Below are positions 1 through 5,002 of a stretch of DNA of 8,428 bases, piece after piece. The DNA comes from an uncultured Candidatus Melainabacteria bacterium (lineage in GTDB: Bacteria; Cyanobacteriota; Vampirovibrionia; Gastranaerophilales; Gastranaerophilaceae): contig CALBKW010000017.1 in the NCBI GenBank assembly GCA_937895785.1, forward strand, positions 1-8,428. The letters are read 5' to 3'. The notes beneath the pieces were generated by a model, which saw only the letters and a program-made list of their open reading frames with translations, had not been told where the DNA came from and did not search any database. Numbering within the stretch: position 1 is the first letter of the stretch; every line of letters starts with the position of its first letter. A program made the position numbers and the translations under genes.

Positions 1-432
1 ATTTTAGATGGGATAGAGAAGTCAGGTAACATAGGTACAATTTTACGTACAGCAACAGCTTTCTCTTTAGATGGCATTATTCTTTATGGAAACACCGTTG
101 ATTTGTACAATCCAAAATGCGTAAGAGCCTCTGTTGGCAATTTATGGAAAACTCCAGTAATACAATTAAAAGATTTTTCAGTTTTGCAAGAATATTTCAA
201 AGATTACACAAGAATTGCAACATTACCAAAATCAAACGACAGCGTATATCTAAAAGATTTTAAGCCTCAAGATAAAGCGTTGGTTATGTTTGGTGCAGAA
301 GCAGATGGACTTAGTTTAGAATTAATAAATTTTGCAACAGATAAAGTTACCATTGAAATGGATAGCAAAGTTGAATCATTAAATTTAAGTATGTCTGCAG
401 GAATTATTTTTTATAAGTTATTTTTGTTATAA
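1..432 (+). CDS. SpoU/TrmH-family RNA 2'-O-methyltransferase, C-terminal part (5' end outside window)
   Basis: The reading frame is open from base 1, so the true start lies upstream; 143 residues are visible. They cover the SPOUT (knotted) catalytic domain, which transfers a methyl group from S-adenosylmethionine to a ribose 2'-OH of rRNA or tRNA. Motif 1 is at residues 8-18 (SGNIGTILRTA, with the conserved N10 and R16). Motif 2 is at 97-105 (FGAEADGLS). Motif 3 is at 125-134 (ESLNLSMSAG). The segment NPKCVRASVGNL after motif 1 resembles the thiostrepton-resistance-type TsnR branch, but the exact target base cannot be read from sequence. Family members usually run about 240-270 residues, so roughly the first 100 are missing. 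An internal TTG at 103 could be taken for a start, but it would remove motif 1. dnaA follows after 9 nt, suggesting co-transcription. Confidence 0.9.
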   Translation: MLDGIEKSGNIGTILRTATAFSLDGIILYGNTVDLYNPKCVRASVGNLWKTPVIQLKDFSVLQEYFKDYTRIATLPKSNDSVYLKDFKPQDKALVMFGAEADGLSLELINFATDKVTIEMDSKVESLNLSMSAGIIFYKLFLL

Positions 433-441
433 AATAGATTT

Positions 442-1845
442 ATGAACACTAGCGAAGTAAAAAAGATTTGGGAAAAGGTAAAAGAAGAATTAAAACAAGT
501 TGTGCCTGCATCAACTTTTGAACCTTGGATTGAGCCTCTTGAAGCAATTGCATTTGAGGGGAACCAATTTACGCTTATTTCTGGTGAATCTTTCGGTATA
601 GATTATTTAAAAAGAACTCAATATCAGGCTTTTCTTGAGGCTTTTAAAAAAGTTTTAAGTCAAGATATTATCGTTAATTTTGAAGTTGACGAAGAGTTAG
701 CAAAAAAAATAAAAAAAGAGAAAGCAACAGAACAAAAGAAGCTTGAAAAGAAAAAACAAGAAGAAGTTGAACATAAACAAGCTATAGATAATTTAACATA
801 CTTAAATTCAATGAATATCAACCTTCGCTATCGCTTTGATAACTTTGTTACAGACGATAATAACAAAATTGCCAAAGCTGCTGCCCAACAAGTTGCTGAA
901 AACCCAACAAATTTATACAACCCTCTATATATTCAAGGAGGTTCAGGGTTAGGCAAAACGCACTTAATGCAAGCTATTGGACACCATGTCATTACTAAGG
1001 GCGAATTGAAAGTTCGTTGTATAAAAACAGAAGATTTCATTAACGATTATATAAACAGCACCTGTGCAACTTTTACAAAAGGTAAAAGCACAACAAGCAC
1101 CATGAACAAATTTAGAAACAAATACAGAAATGTTGATATTCTTTTGATTGATGACATTCAATTTATTGAAAACAAAAAGAAATGTATGGACGAATTGTTT
1201 AATACATTTGATACACTTTACAACGCTAACAAACAAATAGTTTTAACCTCTGACAAATTACCAAAAGATTTGCCAGAAATCCCAACTCGACTACGTACAC
1301 GTTTTGAACAAGGCTTAATCGTAGAAATAAAACCTCCAAAATATGAAACAAGGGTAAAAATTCTTGAAAACTTCGCAAAAGAAAAAGGATTTGAGAACAT
1401 TCCACGAGAGGTTTTTGAATACATCGCAAAATATAAAAAAGATAACGTTCGTGAACTTGAAGGCGCTTTCACTAAAATTAGTGCATTTTCAAACATTGAA
1501 CAAGAACCAATTACTCTTAAATATGCCCAAAAAGTTTTAAAACTTGAAGAACAAGAAAACAAACCAACAATAGATAAAGTAGCAAATGTTGTTGCAGATT
1601 ACTTTGATGTTACAGTAGAAAACTTCTTGAGTTCAGCTAGAGTTCAAGCAATCTCTAATGCTCGTGCAATCGTTTGCTACATAGCGAGAGAATATCTACA
1701 ACTTAGTTACGAAAGCATCGGAGATTTTCTAAACAAAAAACATCAAACTGTTATGTATTCAGCAGAAAAAATTAAAAAAGCTTTAAAAACAAACAAAGAA
1801 CTTGAAAAAGATTTAAACAAAATTCTAAAAAAATTAGGTTTATAG
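442..1845 (+). CDS. dnaA: Chromosomal replication initiator protein DnaA
   Basis: A 467-residue, full-length DnaA, the AAA+ ATPase that binds DnaA boxes and opens the replication origin. Domain I (about 1-80, with PWIEPL near 28) is followed by a Lys/Glu-rich linker (about 85-112). The AAA+ domain has Walker A at 166-173 (GGSGLGKT), Walker B at 233-238 (ILLIDD), the arginine finger R287 in RTRFEQG and sensor-2 R337 in NVRELEGA. Domain IV (about 375-467) is the helix-turn-helix DNA-binding domain. Its recognition motif, normally GGRDHTTV, reads NKKHQTVM at 431-438. H434 and T436 are kept, but the usual Asp is K433 and the first Thr is Q435. No good Shine-Dalgarno precedes the ATG; the upstream methyltransferase stop is 9 nt away, so translation may depend on coupling. 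No dnaN, rpmH or DnaA-box cluster is visible nearby. Confidence 0.97.
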   Translation: MNTSEVKKIWEKVKEELKQVVPASTFEPWIEPLEAIAFEGNQFTLISGESFGIDYLKRTQYQAFLEAFKKVLSQDIIVNFEVDEELAKKIKKEKATEQKKLEKKKQEEVEHKQAIDNLTYLNSMNINLRYRFDNFVTDDNNKIAKAAAQQVAENPTNLYNPLYIQGGSGLGKTHLMQAIGHHVITKGELKVRCIKTEDFINDYINSTCATFTKGKSTTSTMNKFRNKYRNVDILLIDDIQFIENKKKCMDELFNTFDTLYNANKQIVLTSDKLPKDLPEIPTRLRTRFEQGLIVEIKPPKYETRVKILENFAKEKGFENIPREVFEYIAKYKKDNVRELEGAFTKISAFSNIEQEPITLKYAQKVLKLEEQENKPTIDKVANVVADYFDVTVENFLSSARVQAISNARAIVCYIAREYLQLSYESIGDFLNKKHQTVMYSAEKIKKALKTNKELEKDLNKILKKLGL

Positions 1846-1863
1846 TCTACGAAATAAATTTGT

Positions 1864-1901
1864 TAAAAAAAAGGCGGTTCGTAAAACGAAGCGCCCTTTT
1901 T
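1864..1901. terminator. Bidirectional intrinsic terminator between dnaA and ycf23
   Basis: A hairpin at 1873-1895 pairs GGCG with CGCC and TTCGT with ACGAA across one G-G mismatch, with a loop of three A. It is followed by TTTTT (1897-1901) on the + strand. It is preceded by a run of nine A (1864-1872) that becomes a U tract when read from the - strand. It sits 27 nt past the dnaA stop and about 26 nt past the ycf23 stop, so it can end both convergent transcripts. Confidence 0.85.
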
Positions 1902-1921
1902 ATTTACTGTTTAATATGAAA

Positions 1922-2749
1922 TTAAACTAAAGAAGAGATTTCTTGAGATTGAATCATTTGAGAATTGTTTAAAGCAGAAATCATGATAGAATTTCTGTTA
2001 GCAATTTCAACTAAGTTGCTGATTACAGCTAACATAGAGATTTTTGATTCCAATCTGTTAATACAAGAACCACAACCGATTGCACTAGCACCAGCAGCAA
2101 ATGCAAATTGAGCAGTTGTTGTGTTGATGTTAGATGAAGTCATGATTGGTAATTCAATGTTTCTTGATAATTCTAATGTGTTAGAAATTGTTAATTCAGC
2201 TCTGTTTAACCAAGCTCTAGCACCTTCAAAGTTGCTAGCTTGAGAAACAAAACCTTCTGTTTGGATTAAGTCAATGCCTAATGATTCTAATTCTCTAGCT
2301 AATGAAATTTGTTCATTGATAGCTAATGAACCAGGAATTGTAACTGAGAATAAGATTTGAGATCTCATTTCGTTGCTAATTAATGATAATGTTTCTTTAA
2401 CGATGTCTAAGATTTGGATTGAAGACATTGTAATACCTTGGTTATATAATGCATCAAAGTTACCTAATTCAATAGCGTTAACGTGGAAGTTGTTAACTGC
2501 GTTAGCTAATTCAATAGCGTTGATTGAAGAAGCAAATAAAGTAATATCAGATTTAGCTTCAGAGATTAATCTAGTTGCTAAAGATAAAACTTCTTCATTA
2601 GCAGCAACGTCAATAGCTGTAGCTTTAGCTTCGATAGCTGAAGAAACAACCATTTCAACTTTTTCTAAGTTTAAGTTGTTAATACCAGAAATAACTTTTA
2701 ATGCTCTTTTTTCGCTTAATGCTTGTTTGAATAACTCAATACTGTTCAT
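1922..2749 (-). CDS. ycf23: Ycf23/DUF561 family protein (TIM-barrel, function unknown)
   Basis: A 275-residue protein matching the Ycf23/DUF561 pattern along its length. The N-terminal ALKVISGINNLN (16-27) corresponds to the family's ALKVIxGLxNF, ELGNFD is at 93-98, and IPGSLAINEQ is in the middle of the chain. IQTEG (161-165) and a C-terminal glycine-rich loop followed by NRL (220-232) complete the pattern. The family is a predicted (beta/alpha)8 barrel related to phosphate-binding synthases; it is known from cyanobacteria and algal plastids, and its biochemical role is not established. No signal peptide or membrane segment is seen, so it should be cytosolic. The loop that normally reads GVGSAVNRL is GCGSCINRL here, giving a CxxC (C225, C228). 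I chose the ATG at 2749 because AAAGGA lies 8 nt upstream. An in-frame ATG at 2773 adds 8 residues but lacks a good ribosome binding site. The gene has its own strong promoter. Confidence 0.85.
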   Translation of the reverse strand: MNSIELFKQALSEKRALKVISGINNLNLEKVEMVVSSAIEAKATAIDVAANEEVLSLATRLISEAKSDITLFASSINAIELANAVNNFHVNAIELGNFDALYNQGITMSSIQILDIVKETLSLISNEMRSQILFSVTIPGSLAINEQISLARELESLGIDLIQTEGFVSQASNFEGARAWLNRAELTISNTLELSRNIELPIMTSSNINTTTAQFAFAAGASAIGCGSCINRLESKISMLAVISNLVEIANRNSIMISALNNSQMIQSQEISSLV

Positions 2750-2757
2750 TCTTAATT

Positions 2758-2763
2758 TCCTTT
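2758..2763 (-). promoter_or_regulatory. Ribosome binding site that fixes the ycf23 start
   Basis: On the - strand AAAGGA stands 8 nt before the ATG at 2749, within a purine-rich run. The alternative ATG at 2773 has only a weak AGAG two bases away. This favours the shorter protein. Confidence 0.6.
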
Positions 2764-2780
2764 CCTTACTCATATCTCTT

Positions 2781-2804
2781 TTGAAATCTTTTACTAGATT
2801 TCAA
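2781..2804. promoter_or_regulatory. Inverted repeat at the 5' end of the ycf23 leader
   Basis: TTGAAATCT and AGATTTCAA form a perfect 9-bp inverted repeat around a 6-base spacer (2781-2804). It lies over the predicted transcription start, immediately downstream of the -10 box. It could be an operator for a dimeric repressor or a 5'-terminal mRNA hairpin. There is no GC-rich stem or U tract, so it is not a terminator. Confidence 0.55.
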
Positions 2805-2808
2805 TGTA

Positions 2809-2837
2809 ATTATAGAATAAAGGTTTAATACTGGCAA
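2809..2837 (-). promoter_or_regulatory. Sigma-70-type promoter of ycf23
   Basis: On the - strand TTGCCA (2832-2837) and TATAAT (2809-2814) are separated by exactly 17 bases, an almost consensus housekeeping promoter. The expected transcription start is near 2802, giving a leader of about 50 nt. It is the best promoter in the window. Confidence 0.8.
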
Positions 2838-2890
2838 GAAATATACATACTTTTGTTACAAAGCTAGTAGTAAAAATTTTAAAGTTCTTT

Positions 2891-2896
2891 TATAAT
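2891..2896 (+). promoter_or_regulatory. -10 box of the trypsin-like protease gene
   Basis: A perfect TATAAT lies 26 nt before the ATG at 2923. The matching -35 position (about 2868-2873, TAGTAA) is poor, so the promoter may be weak or need an activator. It is divergent from the ycf23 promoter, with the two -10 boxes about 80 bp apart. Confidence 0.5.
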
Positions 2897-2922
2897 ACAG
2901 CAGGAATGGAGCTTTCAAGGTT

Positions 2923-3567
2923 ATGGTAAAAAAAATTATTATTTCAATTTGTTTATTTTTTGTTACAAACGTCGCAGTCTATGCTTATGATAACGAAGAA
3001 CTTATATACATGAATGTATATGAAAGTTTAAACCCAGCAATTGTATCTATTGATGCTGAATTGCCACTTGGGGTTTCTAGCGGAAGTGGATGCATTATTG
3101 ATAAAAGTGGTATTATATTAACAAGTTCGCATGTTGTTGACGATGGTAAAAATATTGAAGTTACACTACATAACGGACATGTGTATAAGGCAAAAGTTTT
3201 ATATTCTTCAAATAAAGATATTGCGTTAATTCAGATTAAGGCAAAAGAAGAACTATCAACTGTATTATTGGGCGATTCAGGACAAGCAAAAGTTGGTCAA
3301 AAAGTTCTTGCAATAGGTAGCCCATTCGGCTTTAACGGAACATTAACACAGGGTATTATTTCTCGAATTGATTATGCAAAAGATAAAATTCAAACTGATG
3401 CCTCAATAAACCCTGGAAATTCGGGAGGTCCACTAATTACGACTGATGGTAAAGTTATTGGAATAAATCAGGCAATTTATAATCCTGACAACAATATCTC
3501 AAATATCGGCATTGGTTTTGCCATACCAATAAACACCGTAAAAGAAACCTTAAAACATGTAAAATAG
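2923..3567 (+). CDS. Exported HtrA/DegP-type trypsin-like serine protease without PDZ domain
   Basis: A 214-residue S1C-type serine protease. The first 21 residues look like a Sec signal peptide: two lysines, a hydrophobic core, then VYA before the predicted cut at Y22, so it should act outside the cytoplasmic membrane. The catalytic triad is complete: H70 in TSSHVVDD, D99 in NKDIAL and S167 in GNSGGPL. Typical DegP-family segments surround it (GSGCIID near 54, LAIGSPFGF near 129, TQGIIS near 142, IGIGFAIP near 195). The chain ends about 12 residues after the protease fold, with no PDZ domain; DegP/HtrA proteins usually have one or two. The ATG at 2923 follows GGAG at 2908-2911 (11-nt spacing) and AAGG at 2917-2920, neither ideally placed. 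It probably degrades misfolded or specific exported proteins; the substrate is unknown. It appears to be transcribed alone, ending at the terminator at 3573. Confidence 0.92.
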   Translation: MVKKIIISICLFFVTNVAVYAYDNEELIYMNVYESLNPAIVSIDAELPLGVSSGSGCIIDKSGIILTSSHVVDDGKNIEVTLHNGHVYKAKVLYSSNKDIALIQIKAKEELSTVLLGDSGQAKVGQKVLAIGSPFGFNGTLTQGIISRIDYAKDKIQTDASINPGNSGGPLITTDGKVIGINQAIYNPDNNISNIGIGFAIPINTVKETLKHVK

Positions 3568-3572
3568 ATTAA

Positions 3573-3597
3573 AAAAGCGAGTCTAAGACTCGCTTTT
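3573..3597. terminator. Bidirectional intrinsic terminator between the protease and the ETAGS repeat gene
   Basis: AAAAGCGAGTC and GACTCGCTTTT form an 11-bp stem with a TAA loop. T runs follow on both strands (four T on +, six on -). It starts 5 nt after the protease stop, and on the - strand it lies about 63 nt beyond the stop of the repeat gene, so it can serve both. Confidence 0.9.
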
Positions 3598-3660
3598 GCT
3601 TGTGATTGTGATTGATTTAGATATGTGATAAAAACTTTGTAAAAATTGATTATAGTTTAA

Positions 3661-4053
3661 CTAGCAAACAAAGCCACCATCTGAAGAGCTGAAGCTTGCT
3701 CCGCTATCTCCTGATGCTACAGAGCCTGCTGTTTCTGCACCAGAAAAAGCCAATGAACCTGCAGTTTCTGCATCAAATGCTAAAGAACCTGCTGTTTCTG
3801 CGTCTGCAATACTTCCTGCTGTTTCGATGTTAGCAAATTGACTATAATCAATTTCAGGAGCAAAAGGATTGCTAGATTGGAAACTATCAATTTGATCACC
3901 TGAATTTACAAATGCGATAGTACCTGCAGTTTCAACATTGCTAGCCAATGAACCTGCTGTTTCAGAATTAACTGATGCTAACGAACCTGCTGTTTCTGCA
4001 CCTCTTGCTTGAGTATTTGTATTAAATAAATTTGAATTAAAACCTAATGCCAT
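3661..4053 (-). CDS. Small acidic ETAGS-repeat protein, unrecognised
   Basis: A 130-residue protein of no family I recognise. It carries seven copies of ETAG[ST][LIV]A, starting at residues 20, 31, 41, 77, 86, 96 and 107. Three copies and then four are separated by a non-repetitive stretch (48-76, containing NPFAPEIDY). Spacing within each block is 9-11 residues. Composition is extreme: about 15 Asp/Glu against a single Arg, no Lys, His or Trp, and many Ala, Ser and Gly. The only Cys is the last residue (GGFVC). There is no signal peptide or membrane segment. It looks like a real gene because ATG at 4053 follows GGAG with 9-nt spacing, the repeats vary at synonymous positions, and a terminator lies downstream. 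It could be a surface or matrix polypeptide, a scaffold, or a peptide precursor with repeated cores; none of these is proven. Confidence 0.75.
   Translation of the reverse strand: MALGFNSNLFNTNTQARGAETAGSLASVNSETAGSLASNVETAGTIAFVNSGDQIDSFQSSNPFAPEIDYSQFANIETAGSIADAETAGSLAFDAETAGSLAFSGAETAGSVASGDSGASFSSSDGGFVC
3715..3996 (-). repeat. Seven coding repeats of ETAG[ST][LIV]A
   Basis: The units lie at 3976-3996, 3943-3963, 3913-3933, 3805-3825, 3778-3798, 3748-3768 and 3715-3735. At DNA level they share a core like CCTGCTGTTTC on the + strand, with third-position differences (CCTGCAGTTTC in two copies). The protein motif is therefore better conserved than the DNA. Confidence 0.85.
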
Positions 4054-4062
4054 ATATCATCA

Positions 4063-4066
4063 CTCC
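4063..4066 (-). promoter_or_regulatory. Ribosome binding site of the ETAGS repeat gene
   Basis: GGAG on the - strand ends 9 nt before the ATG at 4053, supporting translation of this unrecognised gene and its start. Confidence 0.6.
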
Positions 4067-4159
4067 AATCTAAACCAATCTCGTATTTTTTATCACTTAC
4101 ACTTATATAAAAACATTTTAAAGTTGTCGATTTCAATAACGATAAAAAACGTTACATTT

Positions 4160-4173
4160 TGTAATATATTACA
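4160..4173. promoter_or_regulatory. Perfect palindrome TGTAATATATTACA, possible operator
   Basis: This is a 14-base perfect palindrome that includes the nadC stop codon. A further TTACA at 4152-4156 pairs with TGTAA at 4160-4164 over a three-base gap, so three half sites lie side by side. It is about 107 nt upstream of the ETAGS repeat gene. The form suits a dimeric repressor site, but AT-rich palindromes can arise by chance. Confidence 0.35.
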
Positions 4174-5002
4174 TATCAAGCGCCAAATCTAGCGTTGGAG
4201 CTTTTGCAACAATTGCACTTGATGAAATAATATCAACACCAACTTCTGCAATAGCATGCACAGTTGATAAATTTACATTACCACTTGCTTCTGTAATAGC
4301 TTTACCAGCAATGATTTCAACGGCTTGTTGCATCGTTTCACAAGACATGTTATCCAACATGATGATATCTGCACCACATGTAACGGCTTCTTTTACTTGT
4401 TCTAACGTGTCACATTCCACTTCAATTTTGTGAGTATGTGATATGTTTTTTCTGATTTTTTCGACTGCTTTTGTTAAAGAACCCGCCAATTTTATGTGAT
4501 TATCTTTAATCATGGCGCAATCTGCAAGATTAAATCTGTGAATACAAGCACCTCCAACATAAACTGCATATTTTTCAAAAACTCTGAAATTTGGAGTTGT
4601 TTTTCTTGTATCTGAAATTCTAGCCTTTAGACCTTCGCCAATTGCATCTTGATATTTTCTCGTTTCAGTTGCAATACCGCTCATTCTTTGAGCAAAATTC
4701 AAGGCTGTTCTTTCACCTTTTAAGATAGCTGAAGCTGAGCCTTTCAATTCTGCAATTGTATCTCCTGCTTTAATTTTGTCACCATCTTTGAAGTAGAATT
4801 TAATTTCTACATCATCAGATAAGTTTTTAAAAACTCTTTCAAATACTTTTAAACCGCAAACAATACCGTCAGAACGAGTGTTTAATTTGGCATCCAAAAC
4901 ATCTTCTTCTGATGCTAAATTATCAGTTGTAATATCACCAAAACCGATGTCTTCTTCTAATGCCGAAAGTACATATTTATCAATTAAAAATCTATCTAAC
5001 AA
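4169..5002 (-). CDS. nadC: Nicotinate-nucleotide pyrophosphorylase (quinolinate phosphoribosyltransferase)
   Basis: A 277-residue NadC, the usual size. It converts quinolinate and PRPP to nicotinate mononucleotide, CO2 and pyrophosphate, the last dedicated step of de novo NAD synthesis. Diagnostic segments in order are EEDIGFGDITT (16-26), ERTALNFAQRMSGIAT, the DTRKTTP loop, HRFNLADCAMIKDNH, IEVECDTLEQ, IIMLDNM and TEASGNVNLSTVHAIAEVGVDIIS. The usual GGGxNHR reads GGACIHR, keeping the His-Arg pair. The start is a TTG at 5002, inside the last codons of nadB (11-nt overlap, different frame). I accept it because AAGGAG lies 9 nt upstream, the conserved N-terminal EDIGFGD is at its normal distance, and no ATG is better placed. 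Coupled translation with nadB is likely. No terminator is visible after the stop, so transcripts could run on into the ETAGS repeat gene. Confidence 0.95.
   Translation of the reverse strand: MLDRFLIDKYVLSALEEDIGFGDITTDNLASEEDVLDAKLNTRSDGIVCGLKVFERVFKNLSDDVEIKFYFKDGDKIKAGDTIAELKGSASAILKGERTALNFAQRMSGIATETRKYQDAIGEGLKARISDTRKTTPNFRVFEKYAVYVGGACIHRFNLADCAMIKDNHIKLAGSLTKAVEKIRKNISHTHKIEVECDTLEQVKEAVTCGADIIMLDNMSCETMQQAVEIIAGKAITEASGNVNLSTVHAIAEVGVDIISSSAIVAKAPTLDLALDM

Noticed and set aside
1846..1921. Possible replication origin next to dnaA
   Set aside because: The spacer is only 76 bases, is filled by a terminator, and has no recognisable DnaA boxes; upstream of dnaA there are only 9 noncoding bases.
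2373..2828. Open frame of 151 codons on the + strand opposite ycf23
   Set aside because: It is antisense to a recognisable Ycf23 protein, runs through its promoter, and has no ribosome binding site or known motifs.
3600..3640. Short TGTGAT direct repeats after the terminator
   Set aside because: Only two to three imperfect 6-base units in AT-rich sequence, easily due to chance.
3715..3996. CRISPR array or noncoding tandem repeat
   Set aside because: The repeats are short, imperfect, unevenly spaced and in one open frame, with synonymous variation; they encode a protein motif.
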